Source: JAFGRR01 sp964499235 | GTDB lineage: Bacteria; Planctomycetota; Phycisphaerae; UBA1845; Fen-1342 | NCBI GenBank assembly: GCA_964499235.1 | Contig: CAZCKC010000002.1 | Span: 1-64,000 of the forward strand | Direction of reading: 5' to 3' | DNA length: 64,000 nt | Shown here: positions 57,131-64,000 of the stretch, one piece after another | How positions within the stretch are numbered: position 1 is the first letter of the stretch | Layout: each line of letters begins with the position of its first letter | Program-made: the position numbers and the translations under genes | The notes under the pieces: model-generated | What the model was told of the DNA's origin: nothing | Databases searched by the model: none | Seen by the model: the letters and a program-made list of their open reading frames with translations, nothing else

Positions 57131-58360
57131 ATGCACGTGGCGTATATTCACCAGCACTTCTCGACCCGGCAGGGGCAGACCGGCACGCGCTCGTACGAGA
57201 TGAGCCGGCGACTGATCGCGGCCGGCCACCAGGTCACGATGATCTGCGGCGCCACCGAGGGCACGGATTACGATCCGAGCGCGGCCGGGGGGGCGTCAGA
57301 GCTGGAGGTCGACGGCATCCGCGTGCTGCGGGTCAATGCGCGGTACTCGAACAAGATGGGCTTTGCGCAGCGGGTGCTGGCGTTCGGGCAGTTTGCGCGG
57401 GCGGCGCAAGGGCTCGTGACACGGACGAATGCGGACCTCGTGTTCGCGACCTCGACGCCGCTGACCGTGGGCACGCCGGGGATGAAGGGGGCGGCCAGGC
57501 TGAACGCGCCCTTCGTGTTCGAGGTCCGCGACCTGTGGCCGGAGCTGCCGATCGTGATGGGCATCATCAAGCACCCCCTGCTGAAGTGGTACCTGCGGCG
57601 GCTCGAGCGACGGGTCTACTTTGCGGCCGAGCATATCTATGCCCTCTCACCGGGGATCAAGGACGGGATCTGCCGGACGGGCTATCCGGCCGACCGCGTG
57701 TCGATGATCCCCAACTGCAGCGACCTGGACTTGTTCAACCCGGAAAAGCGGCGGCCGCTGGATGAGCGCTTCGGCGGGCCCGATGACTTCCGGCTTGTAT
57801 TTACCGGGGCGCATGGACGGGCGAACGGGTTGGATGCGGTGCTGGACGCGGCGGCGGTGCTGAAGCGGCGTGGGGTCGGCGACGTAAAGTTCATCTTCAT
57901 CGGACGCGGTGGTGAGAAGGAGCGGCTGGTGGCGCGCAGCGCGGCCGAGGGGCTGGGCGCGCTGGTGATCTGGCACGAACCGGTGCCGAAGGCGGAGCTG
58001 GCGGAGCTCGTCGCGAGCATGGATGTCGGGATGATGATCCTGAAGAACATCCCCGCGTTTTATTACGGAACGTCGCCGAACAAGTTCTTCGACTACATCG
58101 CGAGCGGTTTGCCGGTGCTGAACAACTACCCGGGCTGGCTGGCGGGGATGATCGCGGAGAACGACTGCGGTCGCGTCGTGCCGCCGGATGACGCCGAGGC
58201 GTTCGCGGACGCCGTGCTCGAGCTGAAGGAGCAGCGCGACACGTTGCCGGCGATGGGGCAGCGGGCGCGGGCGCTGGCGGAGCGCGAGTTCTCGCGCGAC
58301 AAGCTAGGGCAGCAATTCGTGGCCGGGCTCGAGGCGGTGCACGCGGGCCGGCGCGGCTGA
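57131..58360 (+). CDS. GT4-family glycosyltransferase
   Basis: 409 residues, GT-B fold. N-terminal HQHFSTRQGQTGTRSYEMSRRLIAAGHQVTMICG is typical of WbuB/WcaI-like GT4 enzymes. The C-terminal donor domain has VFTGAHGRANGLD, FIFIGRGGEKERL and the conserved YYGTSPNKFFDYIASGLPVL, the EX7E-region equivalent. Donor and acceptor sugars are unknown; probably N-acetylhexosamine-type or exopolysaccharide. 81 bases downstream of the heparinase-like gene, likely cotranscribed. Confidence 0.9.
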   Translation: MHVAYIHQHFSTRQGQTGTRSYEMSRRLIAAGHQVTMICGATEGTDYDPSAAGGASELEVDGIRVLRVNARYSNKMGFAQRVLAFGQFARAAQGLVTRTNADLVFATSTPLTVGTPGMKGAARLNAPFVFEVRDLWPELPIVMGIIKHPLLKWYLRRLERRVYFAAEHIYALSPGIKDGICRTGYPADRVSMIPNCSDLDLFNPEKRRPLDERFGGPDDFRLVFTGAHGRANGLDAVLDAAAVLKRRGVGDVKFIFIGRGGEKERLVARSAAEGLGALVIWHEPVPKAELAELVASMDVGMMILKNIPAFYYGTSPNKFFDYIASGLPVLNNYPGWLAGMIAENDCGRVVPPDDAEAFADAVLELKEQRDTLPAMGQRARALAEREFSRDKLGQQFVAGLEAVHAGRRG

Positions 58361-58376
58361 TCGCGACGGCGGGTGC

Positions 58377-59441
58377 TCAGGCGCGGGCGGGAACGCGCTG
58401 TTGGGCGTGTTGCAGGATCTGCTGTGGCAGGTGCGGCGGCGTCCCGAACCCGAGGGCGGCGTCGAGCTCGGCCGCGGCTTTCGGCATCCCGTACACCACG
58501 CACGAGCGTTGTTCCTGCGCGAAGGTCAAGCCGCCGCGCTGGCGGATGGCGAGCAGGCCGGCCGCGCCATCGCTGCCCATGCCGGTAAGCAGGACGCCGA
58601 TGGCCGCCCGGCCGGCGTGCTGGGCGACGGCGTGGAACATCACGTCGACGGAGGGGCAGTGGTTGTTCACCAGCGATTGGTGCGTGTAGCCGGCGATCCA
58701 GTAGCCGCCGCGGCGGCGGACCTCGAGGTGGGTGTCACCACGGGCGACGAGTGCCATGCCGGGGTGCAAGCGCTCGCCGCCGGCGGCCTCGGTGACGGTC
58801 AGGGGCGACGTATCGTTGAGCCGCTCGGCGAAGGAGGCGGTGAAGCCGGCCGGCATGTGCTGCGTGATCACGACGGGTGGAAAGTCGGGCGGGGCGCTGG
58901 CGAGGAGCGTTTGGATCGCCTGCGTGCCGCCGGTGCTGGCGCCGATGGCGACGAGCCACTGCGATGGGTCGAGATCCGCGTCGGTCCAGGAGTAGCTCTT
59001 GCGCCGGATGACCCGCGGCGGCGGGACGGGGCGGGCGTGGGCGGTGGCCTCGATCGCGCGTTGGGCGAGGTGCTCGGCGAACTGCTCGAGGCCGGCGCGG
59101 TCGCCGGGAATCGGCTTGACGAGCAGGTCAAGCGCGCCGAGCTCGATGGCTCGGAGGGCGGCCGGCGCCTGGCGGCGGTCACGCTGGCAGGTCACGAAGG
59201 TCGGCACGGGGTAATGCTCGCGGAGCTTGCGGAGGAACGGCAGCGCGGAGTCCCCGGGCAGGTCGAGGTCCAGGATGATGATGTCGGGCTGGCAGTCGAT
59301 GACGGCCTGGCGGGCGGCGGCGACATCGGCTGCGCCCGCTAGGGGCGCAACGCCGGCGTGCCGGGTCAGCAGCTGTAACAGCCGCGTGCGGTAAACCGGG
59401 GCACTGTCGGCCACGAGAACTTTGACGGCGGCAGGTCTCAC
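58377..59441 (-). CDS. cheB: Chemotaxis methylesterase/deamidase CheB
   Basis: 354 residues. Receiver domain (about 7-120): acidic pocket D12 (VADSA), phosphoacceptor D58 in IIILDLDLPG, Lys K109 in LLVKP. Methylesterase domain (about 160-350) with the triad S169 (IGASTGGT), H195 (ITQHMPAGF) and D291 (LLTGMGSDGA). It demethylates receptor glutamyl methyl esters. Overlaps cheD by 4 bases (ATGA). The final residues are ARA; no missing motif. Confidence 0.95.
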   Translation of the reverse strand: MRPAAVKVLVADSAPVYRTRLLQLLTRHAGVAPLAGAADVAAARQAVIDCQPDIIILDLDLPGDSALPFLRKLREHYPVPTFVTCQRDRRQAPAALRAIELGALDLLVKPIPGDRAGLEQFAEHLAQRAIEATAHARPVPPPRVIRRKSYSWTDADLDPSQWLVAIGASTGGTQAIQTLLASAPPDFPPVVITQHMPAGFTASFAERLNDTSPLTVTEAAGGERLHPGMALVARGDTHLEVRRRGGYWIAGYTHQSLVNNHCPSVDVMFHAVAQHAGRAAIGVLLTGMGSDGAAGLLAIRQRGGLTFAQEQRSCVVYGMPKAAAELDAALGFGTPPHLPQQILQHAQQRVPARA

Positions 59442-60016
59442 GGCGCTCCACTCAGTCCGCGGGACGCGGGGTCGGCCGGCGGCGGGAACAGCAGTCCGGT
59501 CGGCGGCGGTGCGGTGGCGACGGCCGGCAGCGCGGCCGCGATCATGTTGCGTTCCAGGCGGCGGACCAGCAGGCTGCCGTCGCCGGTGTTAAAGAGCAGC
59601 TTGCGGCCGCAGACCCCGCCGGTCTCTTGGCGGCGCGGCCGGAGCCCGACGTCGAGTAGGGCGCGCAGCGCCGCGGCGACGTTGGCGGCACCGACGTTTG
59701 CCTGACCTTCGCGCTGGCCGGTGGGCGAACCGCCGCCGACCACCGCGACCCAGCAGCGGGTCGGGTCACCGCCGGCGGCGCGGAAGTCGGCCAGCAGGCG
59801 GGCGCAGGAATTCGGGCCATACAACAGCTCATTATCGTCAGGGCGGGCGGGCTGCGGTAAGAGGAAATGGTTGAGCCCGGCGAGCTTGCGCTGCGGGTCC
59901 CAGAGGCAGAGGGCGACGCAGCTGCCGAGAACGGTCTTGACGCTCAGCGGGCGAGCGTAGACGCCGTACTGGCCGGCGTACAACGTGAGGTCCACGGGCA
60001 GGCGGCGCGGACGCAC
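59438..60016 (-). CDS. cheD: Chemoreceptor glutamine deamidase CheD
   Basis: 192 residues from GTG 60016. Catalytic residues expected for CheD: C33 in VLGSCVALC, H50 in LNHFLLP, and T28 two residues before the GSC loop region. GGGSPTGQREGQANVGAANV later in the sequence is also conserved. It deamidates receptor Gln residues and, with CheC-type proteins, modulates adaptation. It lies between cheR and cheB, with 3 bases before it and a 4-base overlap after. Confidence 0.93.
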   Translation of the reverse strand: MRPRRLPVDLTLYAGQYGVYARPLSVKTVLGSCVALCLWDPQRKLAGLNHFLLPQPARPDDNELLYGPNSCARLLADFRAAGGDPTRCWVAVVGGGSPTGQREGQANVGAANVAAALRALLDVGLRPRRQETGGVCGRKLLFNTGDGSLLVRRLERNMIAAALPAVATAPPPTGLLFPPPADPASRGLSGAP

Positions 60017-60019
60017 GGG

Positions 60020-60862
60020 TCAGGCTTTCTGGTAGATCGTGGGCTGAACATATTTGAGCGGGTGGTTGATGCTGTTGAGGCTTTCCGAGTGGCCGATGAG
60101 CAGGTAGCCCTCCGGCAGGATGTGCAGCGCGAGCTTGGCGACGAGGCGTTCCTGGGTCGGGCGATCGAAGTAGATCATCACGTTGCGGCAGAAGATGAAG
60201 TGGAAGTTGTGGCGGAACGGGAAGCGGTCGGCCATCAGGTTGAAGCGGGCGAAGGTGATTCGACTGAGGAGTTCGGGGCGGAGCTGGACGGCGGTGCTGT
60301 TGCGGTCGACGCGGGCGAAGTAGCGCTTGCGGTAGGGCTCTGGGACGGTGCCGAGGCGAATCGGGTCGTAGACGGCCTGCTTGGCTTTTCGGAGCACGCG
60401 GGTCGAGATGTCGGTGGCCAGGATGCGGAACTGGACCGGGGTGTTGCCGAGGGCGTCGGCGCAGAGCATTGCGATCGAGTGGGGCTCCTCGCCGCTGCTG
60501 CAGGCGGCCGACCAGATGCGGATCTCGTTGCGGTGGCGGGCGCACCAGGCGCGGTCGCCGGCCCAGTCGCACAGCTGGTCCCGCAGAAAGTCGAAGTGTT
60601 GCATCTCGCGGAACAGGTGGGTGGTATTCGTCGAGATCGCGTCGATGAACTGGGTCAGCTCGCCGCCGCTGCGGTCGTGGCGGACGTGCTCGTAGTATTC
60701 GCGGAAGGAGCGGAAGTTGAGCTGCCGAATGCGCTTGCCGAGGCGGGCCCGCACGAGCTGCATCTTCTGGTCGCCCAGGTTGATGCCGGCCTTCTCGTAG
60801 ATCAGCTCGCGGAAAAGCTGGTACTCCTCGCGCTTCAGATCCTGGACGTCTGTTTCGGCCAT
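60020..60862 (-). CDS. cheR: Chemotaxis protein methyltransferase CheR
   Basis: 280 residues. N-terminal helical CheR_N domain (about 8-60: FRELIYEKAGINL), then the SAM-dependent methyltransferase domain with RIWSAACSSGEEPHSIAMLCAD (SAM site), TDISTRVLRKAK, RFNLMADRFPF and FIFCRNVMIYFDRPTQERL. It methylates receptor glutamates. No TPR tail, so it is a CheR of the simple class. Position before cheD and cheB forms the adaptation set. Confidence 0.95.
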   Translation of the reverse strand: MAETDVQDLKREEYQLFRELIYEKAGINLGDQKMQLVRARLGKRIRQLNFRSFREYYEHVRHDRSGGELTQFIDAISTNTTHLFREMQHFDFLRDQLCDWAGDRAWCARHRNEIRIWSAACSSGEEPHSIAMLCADALGNTPVQFRILATDISTRVLRKAKQAVYDPIRLGTVPEPYRKRYFARVDRNSTAVQLRPELLSRITFARFNLMADRFPFRHNFHFIFCRNVMIYFDRPTQERLVAKLALHILPEGYLLIGHSESLNSINHPLKYVQPTIYQKA

Positions 60863-60890
60863 CGTTCGAATCCCCGCCCCGACAGCCGTT

Positions 60891-61355
60891 TCAACCCTGG
60901 GTATGAACCACGAGCACCGGCTCGTCGGACACTGACAGCCAGCAGGCCTGCTGGCCGTCCGCTGCCGTTGCTTCCGGCGCGTCGATGCATTCCTTGACGC
61001 TGGGAATCGACAGGTTGAAGACGGCCGTGTCGCCGTACCACGCCGTCACCAGGTTCCCGCAGAGCACGTTGAGCAATTCCTGGAGCGCGTCCTCGGCGTC
61101 GGTAAGCGCCTCGGCGTCGTCGGGGTCGGTGCCCAATAGGTTGGCAGCAAGCTGAATCGCGAATTGCCGCGTACACCAGCAGGTGAGGCGGCCGGACTCG
61201 GCTCCGTCGTACCGGACGTCCCCCTGGAGCCAGATGGTGCCGGTGGTCTCGGCGGGCGGGGCGGTATCGGCGATCAAGAACGCGAGGTCGCCGAGCACTT
61301 CCGCGACGATGGCGGCGAGCTCAGGCTTGGTCGTCGGGGTCCGTTGTGTTGCCAT
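60891..61355 (-). CDS. cheX: CheX-type chemotaxis phosphatase
   Basis: 154 residues from ATG 61355 with GGAG 6 bases upstream. The CheC/CheX/FliY phosphatase signature D/S-x3-E-x2-N is present as D89-x3-E93-L-L-N96 in DALQELLNVLCGNL. The alternating strand pattern (about 38-75 and 105-150) fits the CheX fold. It is expected to dephosphorylate CheY-P. It overlaps the fapA stop by 35 bases and precedes cheR by 28. Confidence 0.8.
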   Translation of the reverse strand: MATQRTPTTKPELAAIVAEVLGDLAFLIADTAPPAETTGTIWLQGDVRYDGAESGRLTCWCTRQFAIQLAANLLGTDPDDAEALTDAEDALQELLNVLCGNLVTAWYGDTAVFNLSIPSVKECIDAPEATAADGQQACWLSVSDEPVLVVHTQG

Positions 61356-62874
61356 CCGGCTCTCCAAGTTTTTCCGCCATGGGACGGAATTGCTCGATGT
61401 CGAGTTCACGGGTCTTCAGCACGCTGATCGAGCCCGTCAGCTTGTTGCACGCCACGACCTCGGTGACGTCCGAGATCTCGCGCTGCTCGATCGCGTGGTG
61501 GCCTTTGAGCGCGCTGGACACCTCCCAGACCCGCAGCCCGAAGGAAATGCGCACGCCGGGGTTGATCCACTTCGTGACTTCGACGCGCGGTGGCTCGGCC
61601 GGGACGGAGCGTTCAAGCAGCCGCTGCTTCTCGGTCTGCAGGTCGCTGATCTTGAGCTCGAACGTGTCCGCCTTCTCGAGCAGTTCGGTCGCCTTCTCGC
61701 GCTGTTCGCGGGACAGGCGCTTGAGCGAAGCCAACAGCGGCTCAACCCGCTGTCGGATCTGATCGGCCATCTTCGTGTGTTGCTGGATTTCGCGGTCGAG
61801 ATCGCGGAGCTTGACCAGCACGACCGGGTCGACGCCGACGGCGATTTCGGTCACGACCCCGGCCTCGCTACCGAGGATCTTGGCTTGCACGCCGGCCCGG
61901 GCGTAGGCCTCGCCGCCGACGATGGCGCCATTTTCGATCCGCAGGAAGCCGTCGGTGCGGATCAGGCTGTTCATGGCCGAGCGGGCGATTTGAATGTCGC
62001 CGGCCGCGGTCAGGTGCGCCTCATTCGCGAACCGGACGGTAATTGTGCCGCCGGCGCAGACACGCCCCTGGCGGTTGTTGCCGACAACGCCCTTCATGCA
62101 GGTGACGTCACGGGCGAGGTCGACGTCGGCCGCCTCGATCGTGCCGCCGACCGAGAGCGACTTCTTGCCGTGGACCTTGAAGTTGCTGCGGATCGCCCCG
62201 CGGACATCAACCTCGACCTTGGCCTCGACATTGCCCGTGTCGAAGTCGATGTCACCGGGAATCTGGAGCACCTCGTCGACCCGCAGTCGGCCGATCTCTT
62301 CCACGACCCGGCCGGCGGCATGGGTGATCACCTGGTCCGGCTGCTCGGCCCCGAGCTCGAGCCCGTTGCCGAGCTCGATCCGGGCGCCGCGGCGGCGCTG
62401 GGGCGGGATCTCCTGGCCGAAAACGTTGCAGCCGGCGACGCCGGCGGTCTCGGGGACGATGCGGCCGATGATGGTCTCGGCCTCGACGGTGACGATGGAG
62501 TTGAGCGAGTAGTAGTCGATCGGCTCGTCGGGATCATGCGGCTTATGCTGCTCGAAGCGCTCGTCCCAGATGAACTCGGCGTCGATGGGTTCCGTCGGCG
62601 CGGTACCTTCCGCGATGAGGTATTTCGCGGGGATCTCCGGCTGCTCGGCGTCGGCTTGGGATTCAATCAGCCCCAGATAGCCGGCGATGCGTTGCTCGAC
62701 CGACGCATCGATCGCGATCTTCTTTTTCTCGAGGGCGGCGCGGACGTCCGCTTCCGTTATCGGCCGCTCGGCGTCGAGCGTCACCGGGGGCGTCAGGAGC
62801 CAGGCCTGGCGTTTGTCGGCCGAAACCTCGACCCCGAGCATCGGAGTGACGTCAGTCGGCTTCGGAGCGGTCAT
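61321..62874 (-). CDS. FapA/DUF342 family protein (flagellar assembly protein A-like)
   Basis: 517 residues from ATG 62874. The central region (about 150-370) shows the DUF342/FapA right-handed beta-helix: RIVPETAGVAGCNVFGQEIPP, GNVEAKVEVDVRGAI, KKSLSVGGTIEAADVDLARDVTCMKGVVGNNR, and AAGDIQIARSAMNS. A coiled coil (about 375-440) follows. DUF342 proteins accompany flagellar or chemotaxis genes. N-terminus is helical with many charged residues. First gene of the che cluster, behind a possible sigma28-like promoter, and overlaps cheX. Confidence 0.85.
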   Translation of the reverse strand: MTAPKPTDVTPMLGVEVSADKRQAWLLTPPVTLDAERPITEADVRAALEKKKIAIDASVEQRIAGYLGLIESQADAEQPEIPAKYLIAEGTAPTEPIDAEFIWDERFEQHKPHDPDEPIDYYSLNSIVTVEAETIIGRIVPETAGVAGCNVFGQEIPPQRRRGARIELGNGLELGAEQPDQVITHAAGRVVEEIGRLRVDEVLQIPGDIDFDTGNVEAKVEVDVRGAIRSNFKVHGKKSLSVGGTIEAADVDLARDVTCMKGVVGNNRQGRVCAGGTITVRFANEAHLTAAGDIQIARSAMNSLIRTDGFLRIENGAIVGGEAYARAGVQAKILGSEAGVVTEIAVGVDPVVLVKLRDLDREIQQHTKMADQIRQRVEPLLASLKRLSREQREKATELLEKADTFELKISDLQTEKQRLLERSVPAEPPRVEVTKWINPGVRISFGLRVWEVSSALKGHHAIEQREISDVTEVVACNKLTGSISVLKTRELDIEQFRPMAEKLGEPDGNTTDPDDQA

Positions 62875-62937
62875 GGCTGGTCCTCGCACGGGCCTCCAGG
62901 ACGCCCGCCGGAGCCTCCGGGTCGGACGTCATGGGTT

Positions 62938-62965
62938 TCATCGGCTCGGGACCTGACGTGGTTTG
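62938..62965 (-). promoter_or_regulatory. Possible sigma28 (FliA)-like promoter before the fapA-che cluster
   Basis: On the minus strand CAAA (62965-62962), 16 bases, then GCCGATGA (62945-62938). The flagellar sigma28 consensus is TAAA-N15-GCCGATAA, so one base of spacing and two base positions differ. It lies about 60 bases before ATG 62874. The 244-base gap 62875-63118 shows no gene. Confidence 0.3.
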
Positions 62966-63118
62966 GTAATACCTAGCTCGTGGGGCGACCGACCGGGGCG
63001 CAGCCTGCGTGCCAGCGTCCGTTAAACCGGTGGGATGTTGCGGGTGGATCGGTTTCAGCCGGCGCGTGGGATCGTCGGGACGCGCCAACCGTCGCTGCCC
63101 GGGTACGGCTGATAATGC

Positions 63119-64000
63119 TCAGCCCAGGCCGGCTTCGACGAGGTCGAGGAGGCGGAGCAACCCGATCGGCCGGTCGTCGGGGGCGGTGACGACCAGGGCG
63201 GTGATACGGCTTTCCCGCATGCGCTGGAGGCAGTCGATGGCCGGGGTGTCGGCTTGGACCGCGGACGAGCGGACGGGCGGGGCGGACGCGCTGCGGCGGC
63301 TCTTTTCCCAGGCGGCCTGGGCGGTCAACGTCCGAGGATTATCAACCCGCTCGAACAGGCGGCGGAGGTCGCCGTCGGTGATGGTGCCGACGAGGTGGCC
63401 GTCGCGGTCAACGACGAGGGCCATGCCGAGCTGCTTCTCGGTGATGGTCAGGATCAGGCGCTCGAAGGAGGCATCGACGGGGACGGTGGGTAGCCCGTCG
63501 CCGCTGCGCATCAGGTCGCTGGCCCGCAGCAGCAGCCGACGGCCGAGGGCGCCCTCCGGGTGGAACTGGGCGAAGTCCTCGGGGGCGAAGCCCTTGGCGT
63601 GCAGCAGCGCCATCGAGAGCGCGTCGCCGACCGCGAGCATTTGCACGCAACTCGTGGTCGGAGCGAGGCTCAACGGGCCGGCCTCCGGCAAACCGGGCAG
63701 GCGCAGCACGTGCTGGGCGATCTCCGCCAGCTTGGAATCGGGGTTTTGGGTGACCGCGATCACCGGACCGCCGAGGCGGCGGAAATGGGCGACGAAGCGG
63801 TAGATCTCCTCGGTGTTGCCGCTGCGCGATAATGCGATCAGGACGTGCCGATCGGTCACGAGGCCGAGGTCGCCGTGGAGGGCCTCGACGGGGTGCATGT
63901 AGAGCGCGGGGGTGCCGGTGCTGGTGAGCGTGGCGGCGATCTTTTGGGCGATGTTGCCGCTCTTGCCGAGGCCGCTGACGACGAGTTGCTGGGCATCGCG
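63119..64000 (-). CDS. KpsF/GutQ-type arabinose-5-phosphate isomerase, 5' part outside window
   Basis: The frame is open to the window edge (294 codons present). The upstream-visible part encodes VVSGLGKSGNIAQKIAATLTSTGTPALYMHPVEALHGDLG, the SIS domain of KpsF/GutQ/KdsD, followed by LIALSRSGNTEE and NPDSKLAEIAQHVLRLP; a pair of CBS domains fills the C-terminal half (about the last 130 residues). It interconverts ribulose-5-phosphate and arabinose-5-phosphate for KDO synthesis, fitting lpxK in this genome. Start codon not in the window. Confidence 0.9.
   Translation of the reverse strand, partial: RDAQQLVVSGLGKSGNIAQKIAATLTSTGTPALYMHPVEALHGDLGLVTDRHVLIALSRSGNTEEIYRFVAHFRRLGGPVIAVTQNPDSKLAEIAQHVLRLPGLPEAGPLSLAPTTSCVQMLAVGDALSMALLHAKGFAPEDFAQFHPEGALGRRLLLRASDLMRSGDGLPTVPVDASFERLILTITEKQLGMALVVDRDGHLVGTITDGDLRRLFERVDNPRTLTAQAAWEKSRRSASAPPVRSSAVQADTPAIDCLQRMRESRITALVVTAPDDRPIGLLRLLDLVEAGLG

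Noticed and set aside
1..64000. Mobile elements, CRISPR arrays, tRNA or rRNA genes.
   Set aside because: No transposase, integrase or phage gene, no spaced direct-repeat array, and no tRNA-like cloverleaf was recognised by eye. A tRNA scan would be decisive for the last point.

Overview
This 64 kb window is a gene-dense, GC-rich stretch of bacterial chromosome. It shows no insertion sequence, prophage, CRISPR array, tRNA or rRNA. The organism is Gram-negative in gene content: lipid A kinase LpxK, KDO-type sugar-phosphate isomerase, an alginate-export-like outer membrane beta-barrel, Mur ligases and flagellar/chemotaxis genes. Several features fit Planctomycetota best: a DUF2961/GH172 protein, a very glutamine-rich DUF4175-like membrane protein, an ABC-2 permease fused to a CPBP protease, a zf-TFIIB protein and a ThrS with a large insertion. 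That assignment is inference from content, not from a marker phylogeny.

Layout. 1-1.7 kb: tail of a histone-H1-like Lys/Ala-rich protein, a terminator, an FkbM methyltransferase and a zinc-ribbon protein. 1.9-9.2 kb: a complete phosphate module, phoB-phoR-pstS-pstC-pstA-pstB-phoU, with a promoter and two inverted repeats upstream of phoB. 9.2-12.3 kb: two dehydrogenase-like genes, then a small DUF378 membrane protein behind what looks like a terminated minus-strand leader RNA. 12.3-13.1 kb: a CarH-like MerR/B12-binding regulator. 13.2-17.1 kb (minus): epimerase, lpxK, an unassigned enzyme-like protein, a small membrane protein and 3-methyladenine DNA glycosylase. 17.3-22.4 kb: a PilZ/pseudo-receiver protein, purN, a lipoprotein with a beta-barrel protein, and a CYTH protein. 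22.4-27.7 kb: NatAB-like ABC exporter with a CPBP domain, and a heme-c sensor kinase divergent from a single-domain response regulator. 27.8-32.3 kb (minus): pabB, pabC, Nif3-like and a parvulin-type PPIase. 32.4-36.9 kb: a Tyr/Arg/His-rich secreted protein, a GH172-type protein and a polymer ligase-TPR fusion.

37.0-42.8 kb: murC-murB-ddl-ftsQ-like followed by two multi-pass membrane proteins. 42.8-47.9 kb: thrS behind a structured leader, infC with an apparent AUC start codon, larC and a coiled-coil membrane protein. 47.9-49.7 kb (minus): DUF4175-like protein. 50-58.4 kb: metallophosphoesterase, gyrA, nadC, heparinase-like polysaccharide lyase and a GT4 glycosyltransferase. 58.4-62.9 kb (minus): fapA-cheX-cheR-cheD-cheB, a chemotaxis/flagellar adaptation cluster. 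63.1-64 kb (minus): partial KpsF/GutQ isomerase.

How the genes work together: phosphate sensing and uptake (2-9 kb); envelope and exopolysaccharide work (lpxK, epimerase, polymer ligase, GH172, heparinase, GT4, barrel protein); peptidoglycan precursor synthesis and division (37-41 kb); folate precursor synthesis (pabB, pabC); and motility control (58-63 kb). Convergent neighbours are often separated by a few bases or overlap, with few clear terminators. The most interesting signals are at the RNA level (thrS leader, DUF378 leader, phoB 5' hairpin, infC start codon) and in regulators that lack expected catalytic or ligand residues (CarH-like protein, PilZ/pseudo-receiver protein).
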